This document shows positions 35,301 through 49,300 of a stretch of DNA of 64,000 nt, piece by piece. A program made the position numbers and the translations under genes. Within the stretch, counting starts at the first letter, position 1, and each line of letters opens with the position of its first letter. The DNA is from Eunapius fragilis (taxonomy: Eukaryota > Porifera > Demospongiae > Spongillida > Spongillidae), in NCBI GenBank assembly GCA_963681505.1, contig OY811983.1:642001-706000 (forward strand), given 5' to 3'. Below the pieces are notes generated by a model, which was given only the letters and a program-made list of their open reading frames with translations, made no database searches and was not told where the DNA came from.

Positions 35301-38300
35301 GCATTTCAATGTATGACTCCTACAAGAGTCAAGTTTGTCAGTATGCATGACTCCTGCAGGAGTCAAATATTTCAATGAAGGACTCCTGCAGGTGTAAAGT
35401 ATGTCATTATGTATGACTCCTCCAGGGGTCATGTATCTCCATGCATGACTCCTGCAGGAGTCAAGTATGTCAGAATGTATGAGTCCTGCAGGAGTCAAGT
35501 ATGTCAATATGTATGACTCCTGCAGGAGTCAACTATATATTTGCATGACTCCTGCAGGAGTCAAGTATGTCAGATTGGATGACTGCTGCAGTAGTCAAAT
35601 ATGTCATTATGAATGACTCCTGCAGGAGTCATGCATTTCAATGTATGACTCCTACAAGAGTCAAGTTTGTCAGTATGCATGACTCCTGCAGGAGTCAAAT
35701 ATTTCAATGAAGGACTCCTGCAGGTGTAAAGTATGTCAATATGTATGACTCCTCCAGGGGTCATGTATCTCCATGCATGACTTCTGCAGGAGTCAAGTAT
35801 GTCAGTATGTATGACTCGTGCAAGAGTCAAATATATATTTGCATGACTCCTGCAGGAGTCAAGTATGTCAGTATGCATGACTCCTGCAGGAGTCAAGTAT
35901 TTCAATTATGACTCCTGCAGGAGTCAAGAATGTCAATATGTATGACTCTTGCAGGAGTCAAGGATCTCCATACATGACACCTGCAGGAGTCAAGTATGTC
36001 AGTATCAATGACTCCTGCAGGAGTCAAGTATTTCAATGTATGACTCCCGCAGGAGTCAAGTATATCAGTGTATGACTCCTGCAGGAGTCAACTATGTATT
36101 TGCATGACTCCTGCAGGAGTCAATGTATGACTCCTTCTGAGTCAAATATGTCATTATGTATGACTCCTGCAAAAGTCAAGTATCTCCATGCATGACTTCT
36201 GCAGGAGTCAAGTATGTCAGTATGAATGACTCCTGCAGGAGTCATATGTCAATTTGTATGACTCCTGCAGGAGTGAGCAATCTCCATGTATGACTCCTGC
36301 AGGAGTCAAGTATGTCAGAATGTATGAGTCCTGCAGGAGTCAAGTATGTCAATATGTATGACTCCTGCAGGAGTCAACTATATATTTGCATGACTTCTGC
36401 AGGAGTCAAGTATGTCAGATTGGATGACTGCTGCAAGAGTCGAATATGTCACTATGAATGACTCCTACTTGAGTCAAGTATTTCAATGTGTGACTCCTAC
36501 AAGAGTCAAGTTTGTCAGTATGCATGACTCCTGTAGGAGTCAAATATTCCAATGAAGGACTCCTGCAGGAGTAAAGTATGTCAATATGTATGACTCCTCC
36601 AGGAGTCATGTATCTCCATGCTTGACTGCTGCAGGAGTCAAGTATGTCAGTATGAATGACTCCTGCAGGAGTCAAATTTATATTTGCATGACTCCTGCAG
36701 GAGTCAAGTATGTCAGTATGCTAGACTCCTGCAGGAGTCAAGTATCTCAATGTATGACTCCTGCAGGAGTCATGTATCTCCATGCATGCATGACTCCTGC
36801 AGGAGTCAAGTATGTCAGTATATATGATACCTGCAGGAGTCAAGTATGTCACTCAAGAATTTCAATGTATATGACTCCTGCAATAGTCAAGTATTTCAAT
36901 GTATGACTCCTGCAGGAGTCAAGTATTTCAATATTTGTGACTCCTGCAGGAGTCAAGTATGTCAGTATGTATGACTCCTGCAGGAGTCAACTATGTATTT
37001 GCATGACTCCTGCAGGAGTCAAGTATGTCAGTATGCAAGACTCCTGCAGCAGTCAAGTATCTCAATGTATGACTCCTGCAGGAGTCAAGTATCTCCAAGC
37101 ATGACTCCTGCAGGAGTCAAGTATGTCAGTATGTATGATACCTGCAGGAGTCAAGTATGTCACTCAAGTATTTCAATGAATGACTCCCGTAGGATTCAAT
37201 TATTTCAATTATGACTCCTGCAGGAGTCAAGTATGTCCATACGTCTGACTCCTGCAGGAGTCAAGTATTTCAATGTATGACTCCTGCAGGAGTCAAGTAT
37301 ATCGATCTGTATGACTCCTGCAGGATTCAAGTATCTCCATGCATGACTCCTGAAGGAGTCAAGTAATTCAGTATCAATGATTCATACGGGAGTCATATGT
37401 CAATATGTATGACTCCTGCAGGAGTGAAGTATTTCAATGAATGACTCCTGCAGGAGTCAAGAATGTCAATATGTATGACTCTTGCAGGAGTCAAGTATCT
37501 CCATGCATGACACCTGCAGGAGTAAAGAATGTCAGTATCAATGACTCCTGCAGGAGTCAACTATCTCAATGTATGACTCCCGCAGGAGTCAAGTATTTCA
37601 ATGTATGACTCCTGCAGGAGTCAAATATGTCAATATGTATTACTCCTGCAAGAGTCAAGTATATCCATGCATGACTCCTGCAGGAGTCAAGTATGTCAGT
37701 ATCAATGACTCCTGCAGGAGTCATATGTCAATTTGTATGACTCCTGCAGGAGAGAGCAATCTCCATCTATGACTCCTGCAGGAGTCAAGTATGTCAGAAT
37801 GTAAGAGTCCTGCAGGAGTCAAGTATGTCAATATGTATGACTCCTGCAGGAGTCAACTATATATTTGCATGACTCCTGCAGGAGTCAAGTATGTCAGATT
37901 GGATGACTGCTGCAGGAGTCAAATATTTCACAATGAATGACTCCTGCAGGAGTCAAGTATTTCATTGTATGACTCCTATAAGAGTCAAGTTTGTCAGTAT
38001 GCATGACTCCTGCAGGAGTCAAATATTTCAATGAATGACTTCTGCAGGAGTAAAGTATGTCAATATGTATGACTCCTCCAGGAGTCATGTATCTCCATGC
38101 ATGAATCCTGCAGGAGTCAAGTATGTCAGTATGTATGACTCCTGCAGGAGTCAAATATATATTTGCATGACTCCTGCAGGAGTCAAGTATGTCAGTATGC
38201 AAGACTCCTGCAGGAGTCAAGTATCTCAATGTATGACTCCTGCAGGAGTCAAGTATCTCAATGTATGACTCCTGCAGGAGTCAAGTATCTCCAAAGGATG

Positions 38301-41300
38301 ACTCCTGCCGGAGTCAATTATGTCATTATGTATGACTCCTGCAGGAGTCAAGTATTTCAATTATGACTCCTGCAGGAGTCAAGAATGTCAATATGTATGA
38401 CTCTTGCAGGAGTCAAGGATCTCCATACATGACACCTGCAGGAGTCAAGTATGTCAGTATCAATGACTCCTGCAGGAGTCAAGTATTTCAATGTATGACT
38501 CCCGCAGGAGTAAAGTATATCAATGTATGACTCCTGCAGGAGTGAATTATGTCAATGCGTATGACTCCTGCAGGAGTCATCTCTATATTTGCATGACTCC
38601 TGCAGGAGTCAAGTATTTCAATTGTATGACTCCTGCAGGAGTCAAGTATGTCAGTATGTATGACTCCTGCAGGAGTCAACAATGTATTTGCATGACTCCT
38701 GCAGGAGTCAATGTATGACTCCTTCTGGGTCAAATATGTCATTATGTATGACTCCTGCAAAAGTCAAGTATCTCCATGCATGACTTCTGCAGGAGTCAAG
38801 TATGTCAGTATGAATGACTCCTGCAGGAGTCATATGTCAATTTGTATGACTCCTGCAGGAGTGAGCAATCTCCATGTATGACTCCTGCAGGAGTCAAGTA
38901 TGTCAGTATCAATGACTACTACATGAGTCATATGTCAATATGTATGACTCCTGCAGGAGTGAGCAATCTCCATGTATGACTCCTGCAGGAGTCAAATATG
39001 TCACTATGAATGACTCCTGCAGGAGTCACGTATTTCAATATATGACTCCTGCAGGAGCGAAGTATTTCAATGAATGACTCCTGCAGGAGTCAAGAATGTC
39101 AATATGTATAACTCTTGCAGGAGTCAAGGATCTCCATACATGACACCTTCAGGAGTCAAGTATTTCAGTATCAATGACTCCTGCAGGAGTCAACTATATC
39201 AATGTATGACTCCCGCAGGAGTCAAGTATTTCAATGTATGACTCCTGCAGGAGTCAAATATGTCAATATGTATTACTCCTGCAAGAGTCAAGTATATCCA
39301 TGCATGACTCCTGCAGGAGTCAAGTATGTCAGTATCAATGACTCCTGCAGGAGTCATATGTCAATTTGTATGACTCCTGCAGGAGTGAGCAATCTCCATC
39401 TTTGACTCCTGCAGGAGTCAAGTATGTCAGAATGTAAGAGTCCTGCAGGAGTCAAGTATGTCAATATGTATGACTCCTGCAGGAGTCAACTATATATTTG
39501 CATGACTCCTGCAGGAGTCAAGTATGTCAGATTGGATGACTGCTGCAGGAGTCAAATATTTCACAATGAATGACTCCTGCAGGAGTCAAGTGTTTCATTG
39601 TATGACTCCTATAAGAGTCAAGTTTGTCAGTATGCATGACTCCTGCAGGAGTCAAATATTTCAATGAATGACTCCTGCAGTAGTAAAGTATGTCAATATG
39701 TATGACTCCTCCAGGAGTCATGTATCTCCATGCATGAATCCTGCAGGAGTCAAGTATGTCAGTATGTATGACTCCTGCAGGAGTCAAATATATATTTGCA
39801 TGACTCCTGCAGGAGTCAAGTATGTCAGTATGCAAGACTCCTGCAGGAGTCAAGTATCTCAATGTATGACTCCTGCAGGAGTCAAGTATCTCAATGTATG
39901 ACTCCTGCAGGAGTCAAGTATCTCCAAAGGATGACTCCTGCAGGAGTCAAGTATGTCATTATGTATGACTCCTGCAGGAGTCAAGTATTTCAATTATGAC
40001 TCCTGCAGGAGTCAAGAATGTCAATATGTATGACTCTTGCAGGAGTCAAGGATCTCCATACATGACACCTGCTGGAGTCAAGTATGTCAGTATCATTGAC
40101 TCCTGCAGGAGTGAAGTATTTCAATGTATGACTCCCGCAGGAGTCAAGTATATCAATGTATGACTCCTGCAGGAGTCAATTATGTCAATGCGTATGACTC
40201 CTGCAGGAGTCAACTCTATATTTGCATGACTCCTGCAGGAGTCAAGTATGTCAATGTATGACTCCTGCAGGAGTCAAGTATGTCAGTATGTATGACTCCT
40301 GCAGGAGTCAACAATGTATTTGCATGACTCCTGCAGGAGTCAATGTATGACTCCTTCTGAGTCAAATATGTCATTATGTATGACTCCTGCAAAAGTCAAG
40401 TATCTCCATGCATGACTTCTGCAGGAGTCAAGTATGTCAGTATGAATGACTCCTGCAGGAGTCATATGTCAATTTGTATGACTCCTGCAGGAGTGAGCAA
40501 TCTCCATGTATGACTCCTTCAGGAGTCAAGTATGTCAGAATGTATGAGTCCTGCAGGAGTCAAGTATGTCAATATGTATGACTCCTGCAGGAGTCAACTA
40601 TATATTTGCATGACTCCTGCAGGAGTCAAGTATGTCAGATTGGATGACTGCTGCAGGAGTCGAATATGTCACTATGAATGACTCCTACTTGAGTCAAGTA
40701 TTTCAATGTGTGACTCCTGCAGGAGTCATGTATCTCCATGCATGCATGACTCCTGCAGGAGTCAAGTTTGTCAGTATGCATGACTCCTGTAGGAGTCAAA
40801 TATTTCAATGAAGGACTCCTGCAGGAGTAAAGTATGTCAATATGTATGACTCCTCCAGGAGTCATGTATCTCCATGCATGACTCCTGCAGGAGTCAAGTA
40901 TGTCAGTATGAATGACTCCTGCAGTAGTCAAATATATATTTGCATGACTCCTGCAGGAGTCAAGTATGTCAGTATGCTAGACTCCTGCAGGAGTCAAGTA
41001 TCTCAATGTATGACTCCTGCAGGAGTCATGTATCTCCATGCATGCAGGACTCCTGCAGGAGTCAAGTATGTCAGTATGTATGATACCTGCAGGAGTCAAG
41101 TATGTCACACAAGAATTTCAATGTATATGACTCCTGCAGGAGTCAAGTATTTCAATTATGACTCCTGCAGGAGTCATGTCAATATGTCTGACTCCTGCAG
41201 GAGTCAAGTATTTCAATATTTGTGACTCCTGCAGGAGTCAAGTATGTCAGTATGTATGACTCCTGCAGGAGTCAACTATGTATTTGCATGACTCCTGCAG

Positions 41301-44300
41301 GAGTCAAGTATGTCAGTATGCAAGACTCCTGCAGCAGTCAAGTATCTTAATGTATGACTCCTGCAGGAGTCAAGTATCTCCAAGCATGACTCCAGCAGGA
41401 GTCAAGTATGTCAGTATGTATGATACCTGCAGTAGTCAAGTATGTCACTCAAGTATTTCAATGTATGACTCCCGTAGGATTCAATTATTTCAATTATGAC
41501 TCCTGCAGGAGTCAAGTATGTCAATATGTCTGACTCCTGCAGGAGTCAAGTATTTCAATGTATGACTCCTGCAGGAGTCAAGTATTTCAATATGTATGAC
41601 TCCTGCAGGAGTCAAGTATCTCCATGTATGACTCCTGAAGGAGTCAAGTATGTCAGTATCAATGACTACTACAGGAGTAATATGTCAATATGTATGACTT
41701 CTGTAGGAGTGAGCAATCTCCAAGTATGACTCCTGCAGGAGTCAAATATGTCACTATGAATGACTCCTGCAGGAGTCACGTATTTCAATATATGACTCCT
41801 GCAGGAGCGAAGTATTTCAATGAATGACTCCTGCAGGAGTCAAGAATGTCAATATGTATGACTCTTGCAGGAGTCAAGGATCTCCATACATGACACCTGC
41901 AGGAGTCAAGTATTTCAGTATCAATGACTCCTGCAGGAGTCAACTATCTCAATGTATGACTCCCGAAGGAGTCAAGTATTTCAATGTATGACTCCTGCAG
42001 GAGTCAAATTTGTCAATATGTATGACTCCTGCAAGAGTCAAGTATCTACATGCATGACTCCTGCAGGAGTCAAGTATGTCAGTATCAATGACTCCTGCAG
42101 GAGTCATATGTCAATTTGTATGACTCCTGCAGGAGTGAGCAATCTCCATCTATGACTCCTGCAGGAGTCAAGTATGTCAGAATGTATGAGTCCTGCAGGA
42201 GTCAAGTATGTCAATATGTATGACTCCTGCTGGAGTCAACTATATATTTGCATGACTCCTGCAGGAGTCAAGTATGTCAGATTGGATGACTGCTGCAGGA
42301 GTCAAATATTTCACAATGAATGACTCCTGCAGGAGTCAAGTATTTCATTGTATGACTCCTATAAGAGTCAAGTTTGTCAGTATGCATGACTCCTGCAGGA
42401 GTCAAATATTTCAATGAATGACTCCTGCAGGAGTAAAGTATGTCAATATGTATGGCTCCTCCAGGAGTCATGTATCTCCATGCATGAATCCTGCAGGAGT
42501 CAAGTATGTCAGTATGTATGACTCCTGCAGGAGTCAAATATATATTTGCATGACTCCTGCAGGAGTCAAGTATGTCAGTATGCAAGACTCCTGCAGGAGT
42601 CAAGTATCTCAATGTATGACTCCTGCAGGAGTCAAGTATCTCCATGCATGACTCCTGCAGGAGTCAAGTATGTCAGTATGTATGAGTCCTGCGGGAGTCA
42701 AGTATGTCAATATGTATGACTCCTGCAGGAGTCAACTATATATTTGCATGACTCCTGCAGGAGTCAAGTATGTCAGATTGGATGACTGCTGCAGGAGTAA
42801 AATATGTCACTATGAATGACTCCAGCAGGAGTCAAGTATTTCAATGTGTGACTCCTACAAGAGCCAAGTTTATCAGTATGCGCATGACTCCTGCAGGAGT
42901 CAAATATTTCAATGAAAGACTCCTGCAGGAGTAAGGTATGTCAATATGTATGACTCCTCCAGGAGTCATGTATCTCCATGCATGACTCCTGCAGGAGTCT
43001 AGTATGTGAGTATGTATGACTCCTGCAGGAGTCAAATATATATTTGCATGTCTCCTGCAGGAGTCAAGTATGTCAGTATGCAAGACTCCTGCAGGAGTCA
43101 AGTATCTCAATGTATGACTCCTGCAGGAGTCAAGTATCTCCAAGCATGACTCCTGCAGGAGTCAAGTATGTCAGTATGTATGACTCCTGCAGGAGTCAAT
43201 TATTTCAATTATGACTCCTGCAGGAGTCAAGTATGTCAATATGTCTGACTCCTGCAGGAGTCAAGTATTTCAATGTATGACTCCTGCAGGAGTCAAGTAT
43301 TTCAATATGTATGACTCCTGCAGGAGTCAAGTATCTCCATGTATGACTCCTGAAGGAGTCAAGTATGTCAGTATCAATGACTACTACAGGAGTCATATGT
43401 CAATATGTATGACTCCTGCAGGAGTGAGCTACTGTATCTCCATGTATGACTCCAGCAGGAGTCAAATATGTCACTATGAATGACTCATCCAGGAGTCACG
43501 TATTTCAAAATATGACTCCTGCAGGAGTGAAGTATTTCAATGAATGACTCCTGCAGGAATCAAGACTATCAGTATGTATGACTCTTGCAGGAGTCAAGGA
43601 TCTCCATACATGACACCTGCAGGAGTCAAGTATATCAGTATCATTGACTCCTGCAGGAGTCATGTATTTCAATGTATGACTCCTGCAGGAGTCAAGTATT
43701 TCAATGTATGACTCCTGCAGGGATCAAATATGTCAATATGTATGACTCCTGCAAGAGTCAAGTATCTCCATGTATGACTCCTGCAGGAGTCAAGTATGTC
43801 AGAATGTATGAGTCCTGCAGGAGTCAAGTATGTCAATATGTATGACTCCTGCAGGAGTCAACTATATATTTGCATGACTCCTGCAGGAGTCAAGTATGTC
43901 AGATTGGATGACTGCTGCAGGAGTCGAATATGTCACTATGAATGACTCCTGCCGGAGTCAAGTATTTCAATGTATGACTCCTACAAGAGTCAAGTTTGTC
44001 AGTATGCACGACTCCTGCAGGAGTCAAATATTTCAATGAAGGACTCCTGCAGGAGTAAAGTATGTCAATATGTATGACTCCTCCAGGAGCTAGTCATGTA
44101 TCTCCATGCATGACTACAGCAGGAGTCAAGTATGTCAGTATGAATGACTCCTGCAGGAGTCAAATATATATTTGCATGACTCCTGCAGGAGTCAAGTATG
44201 TCAGTATGCAAGACTCCTGCAGGCGTCAAGTATCTCAATGTATGACTCCTGCCGGAGTCAAGTATCTCCATGCATGACTCCTGCAGGAGTCAAGTATGTC

Positions 44301-46363
44301 AGTATGTATGACTCCTGCAGGAGTCAACTATGTCACTCAAGAATTTCAATGTATATGACTCCTGCAGGAGTCAAGTATTTCAATTATGACTCCTGCAGGA
44401 GTCAAGTATCTCCATGCATGACTCCTGCAGGAGTCAAGTATGTCAGTATGAATGACTCCTGCAGGAGTCAACTGTACCTTTGCATGACTCCTGCAGGAGT
44501 CAAGTATGTCAGTATGCATGACTCCTGCAGGAGTCAAGTATCTCAATGAATGACTTCTGCAGGATGCAAGTATGTCACTATGCAAGTATGTCACTATGAC
44601 ACCTGCAGGATGCAAGTATGTCACTATGCATGACTCCTGTAGGAGTCAAGAATTTAAATGATTGACTCCTGCGGGAGTCAAGTATTTCAATGTATGACTC
44701 CTGCGGGAGTCAAGTATTTCAAAGCATAACTCCCGCAGGAGTCAAGTATGTCAATATGTATGACTCCTGCAGGAGTCAAGTATCTCAATGTATGACTCCT
44801 GCAGGAGTCAAGTATGTCACTATGCAAGACTCTTGCAGGAGTCAAGTATTTCAATGTATGACTCCTGCAGGAGTCAAGGATGTCAATATGTATGACTTCT
44901 GCAGGAGTCAAGTATCTCCATGCATGACTCCTACAGGAGTGAAAAATCTCCATGTACTGTATGACTACTACAGGAGTCAAGTATGTCAGTATGTTTGACT
45001 CCAGCAGGAGACGAATATGTCACTATGAATGACTCCTGCAGGAGTCAAGTATTTCAATGTATGACTCCTGCAGGAGTCAAGAATGTCAATATGTATGACT
45101 CTTGCAGGAGTCAAAGATCTCCATGCATGACACCTGCAGGACTCAAGTATGTCAGTATCAATGACTCCTGCAGGAGTCAAGTATTTCAATCTATGACTCA
45201 AGTATTTCAATGTATGACTCCTGCAGGAGTCAAATATGTCAATATGTATGACTCCTGCAGGAGTCAACTCTATATTTGCATGACTTCTGCAGGAGTCAAG
45301 TAATTCAATGTATGACTCCTGCAGGAGTCAAGTATGTCAGTATGTATAACTCCTGCAGGAGTCAACTATATATTTGCATGACTCCTGCAGGAGTCAATGT
45401 ATGACTCCTGCAGGAGTCAAATATGACATTATGTATGACTCCTGCACGAGTCAAGTATCTCCATGCATGACTCCTGCAGGAGTCATGTATGTCAGTATGA
45501 ATGACTCCTGCAGGAGTCATATGTCAATTTGTATGACTCCTGCGGGAGTGAGCAATCTCCATGTATGACTCCTGCAGGAGTCAAGTTTGTCAGAATGTAT
45601 GAGTCCTGCAGGAGTCAAGTATGTCAATATGTATGACTCCTGTAGGAGTCAACTATATATTTGCATGACTCCTGCAGGAGTCAAGTATGTCAGATTGGAT
45701 GACTGCTGCAGGAGTCAAATATGTCACAATGAATGACTCCTGCAGGAGTCCAGGATGTCTCTATGAATGACTCCTGCAGGAGTCAAGTATCACAATGCAT
45801 GACTCCTGCAGGAGTCAAGTATCTCCATGCATGACTCCTGCAGGAGTCAAGTATGTCAGTATGTATGACTCCTGCAGGAGTCAAGTATGTCACTCAAGAA
45901 TTTCAATGTATGACTCCTGCAGGAGTCAAGTATTTCAATTATGACTCCTGCAGGAGTCAAGTATGTCAATATGTATGACTCCTGCAGGAGTCAAGTATTT
46001 CAATGTATGACTCCTGCAGGAGTCAAGTATTTCAATATGTATGACTCCTGCAGGAGTCAAGTATGTCAGTATCAATGACTACTACAGGAGTCATATGTCA
46101 ATATGTATGACTCCTGCAGGAGTGAGCAATCTCCATGTATGACTCCTGCAGGAGTAGAATATGTCACTATGAATGACTCCTGCAGGAGTCACGTATTTCA
46201 ATATATGACTCCTGCAGGAGTGAAGTATTTCAATGAATGACTCCTGCAGGAGTCAAGAATGTCAATTTGTTTGACTCTTGCAGGAGTCAAGGATCTCCAT
46301 ACATGAAACCTGCAGGAGTCAAGTATGTCAATATCAATGACTCCTGCAGGAGTCAAGTATCTC
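26351..46363 (+). repeat. Satellite C, main block (about 20 kb)
   Basis: Continuous 32/34-bp units around GACTCCTGCAGGAGTC, roughly 600 by length. Multi-unit blocks recur: 26.45-28.3 kb matches 35.2-37.1 kb (offset 8754), 28.5-29.3 matches 33.58-34.38 (offset 5072-5081), 29.94-30.13 matches 30.84-31.03 (offset 897), and 31.62-31.96 matches 37.89, 39.53 and 42.28 kb. Repeated frames on both strands (DSCRSQV, TPAGVKY, TPAGVIH) follow from the repeats and are not genes. Some palindromes carry single changes (CTCCAGCAGG, CTCCTACAAG). Confidence 0.95.
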
Positions 46364-49300
46364 AGCCAATTGGTTCCATCGGCCCAATTGGCGCAATATT
46401 TCCTACTAGTGCCGATTGGGCCAATTTGTTCCACGGGTCCAATTGGTGCGATATGCCTCAATAAATTGATGCCAATTGGGCCAATTGGTTCCACGGGCCC
46501 AATTGGTGCAACATGTCCCATTGAATTAATGCATATTGGGCCAATTGGTTCCATATAGGACCAGTTGGCGCGATATGTACTATTTATGCCAATTGGGCCA
46601 ATTGGTTCCACGGGCCCAATTGGTGCGATTTGTCCCAATGAATTGATGCCAATTGGGCCAATTGGTTCCATCGGCCCAATTGGCGCGATAATTCCTATTA
46701 GTGCCAAATGGGCCAATTGGTTCCACGGGCCCAATTGGTGCGATGTGTCTCAATGAATTGATGCCAATTGGACCAATTGGTTCCATTGGCCCAATTTGGC
46801 GCGATATGTCCTATTGATGTCAATTGGGCCAATTGGTTCCACGGGCCCAATTGGCGCGATATGTACTATGTATGCCAATTGGGCCAATTGGTTTCACGGG
46901 CCCTATTGGTGCGATATGTCTCAATGCATTATTCCCAATTGGGCCAATTGGTTCTATTGGCCCAATTGGCGCGATATGTCCTATTGATGCCAATTGGGCC
47001 AATTGGTTCCATCGGCCCAATTGCCGCGATTTGTCCTATTGATGCCAATTGGGCAAATTGGTTCCACTGGCCCAATTGGCGCGATTTGTACTATGTACAA
47101 ATGGTTCCACGGGCCCAATTGGTGCGATATGTCCCAATGAATTGATGCCAATTGGGCCAATTGGTTCCATCGTCCCAATTGGCGCGATATGTCCTATTGA
47201 TGCCATTTGGGCCGATTGGTTCCACGGGCCCAATTGGCGCGATATGTACTATGTATTCCAATTGGGCCAATTGGATCCACGGGCCCAATTGGTGCGATAT
47301 GTCCCATTGATTTAATGCCAATTGGGCCAATTGGTTCCCTAGGCCCAGTTGGCGCAATATGTACTATTTATGCCAATTGGGCCAATTGGTTCCACGGGCC
47401 CAATTGGTGCGATTTGTCCCAATGAATTGATGCCAAATGGGCCAATTGATTCCATCGGCCCAATTGGTGCGATATGTCTCAATGCATTAATGCCAATTGG
47501 GCCAAATGGTTCCATCGGCCCAAATGGCGCGATATGTCCTATTGATGCCAATTGGGCCAATTGGTTCCAGCGGCCCAATTGGCGCGATATGTCCTATTTA
47601 TGCCAATTGGGCCAATTGGATCCATCGGCCCAATTGGCGCTATATGTACTATGTATACCAATTGGGCCAATCGGTTCCACGGGCCCAATTGGCGCGATAT
47701 GTACTATGTATGCCAATTGGGCCAATTGGTACCACGGGCCCAATTGGTGCGATATGTCCCATTGAATTAATGCCGATTGGGCCAATTGGTTCCATAGGCC
47801 CAGTTGGTGCAATATGTACTATTTAGGCCAATTGGGCCAATTGGTTCCACGGGCCCAATTGGTGCGATTTGTCCCAATGAATTGATGCCAATTGGGCCAA
47901 TTGGTTTCATCGGCCCAATTGGCGCGATATTTCCTATTAGTGCCAAATGGGCCAATTTGTTCCACGGGCCCAATTGGTGCGATGTGTCTCAATGAATTGA
48001 TGCCAAATGGACCAATTTGTTCCACGGGCCCAATTGGCGCGATATGTACTATGCATGCCAAATGGGCCAATTGGTTCCACGGGCCCAATTGGTGCGATAT
48101 GTCGCAATGAATTAATGCCAATTGGGCCAATTGGTTCCATCGGCCCAATTGGCGCGATATGTCCTATTGATGCCAATTGGGCCAATTTGTTCCATTGGCC
48201 CAATTGGCTGGATATGTCCTATTGATGCCAATTGGGCCAATTGGTTCCACGGACCCAAATGGCGCGATATGTACTATGTACATATGGTTCCTCAGGCCCA
48301 ATTGGTGCATTATGTCCCAATGAATTGATGCCAATTGGGCCAATTGGTTCCATCGGCCCAATTGGCGCGATATGTCCTATTGATGCCATTTGGGCCAATT
48401 GGTTCCACGGGCCCAATTGGCGCGATTTGTCCCAATGAATTGATGCCAATTGGGCCGATTGGTTCCATCGGCCCAATTGGCGCTATATTTCCTATTAGTG
48501 CCAATTGGGCCAATTGGTTCCACGGGCCCAATTGGTGCGATATGTCTCAATGAATTGATGCCAATTGGGCCAATTGGTTCCATCGGCCCAATTGGCCCGA
48601 TATGTCCTATTGATGCCAATTGGGCCAATTGGTTCCACGGGCCCAATTGGCGCTATATGTACTATGAATGCCAGTTGGGCCAATTGGTTCCACGGGTCCA
48701 ATTGGTGCGATATGTCTGAATGAATTAATGCCAATTGGGCCACTTGGTTCCATCGGCCCAATTGGCGCGATATGTACTATTTATGCCAATTGGGCCAATT
48801 GGTTCCACGGGCCCAATTGGTGCGATTTGTCCCAATGAATTGATGCCAATTGGGCCAATTGGTTCCATCGGCCCAATTGGCGAGATATTACTTATTAGTG
48901 CCATTTGGGCCAATTGGTTCCACGGGCCCAATTGGTGCGATATGTCTCAATGAATTAATGCCAATTGGGCCAATTGGTTCCATCGGCCCAATTGGCGCGA
49001 TATGTCCTGTTGATGCCAATTGGGCCAATTGGTTCCAGCGGCCCAATTGGCGCGATATGTCCTATTGATGCCAATTGGGCCAATTGGTACCACGGGCCCA
49101 ATTGGTGCGATATGTCCCATCGAATCAATGCCAATTGGGCCAATTGGTTCCATAGGCCCAGTTGGCGCAATATGAACTATTTATGCCAATTGGGCCAATT
49201 GGTTCCACGGGCCCAATTGGTGCGATTTGTCCCAATGAATTGATGTCAACTGGGCCAATTGGTTCCATCGGCCCAATTGGCGCGATATATCCTTTTGATG

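Noticed and set aside
22938-46363. CRISPR array
   Set aside because: Palindromic repeats with short intervals look similar, but the spacers are few and recurrent, the repeat is only 16 bp, there are no cas genes, and the DNA is eukaryotic satellite.
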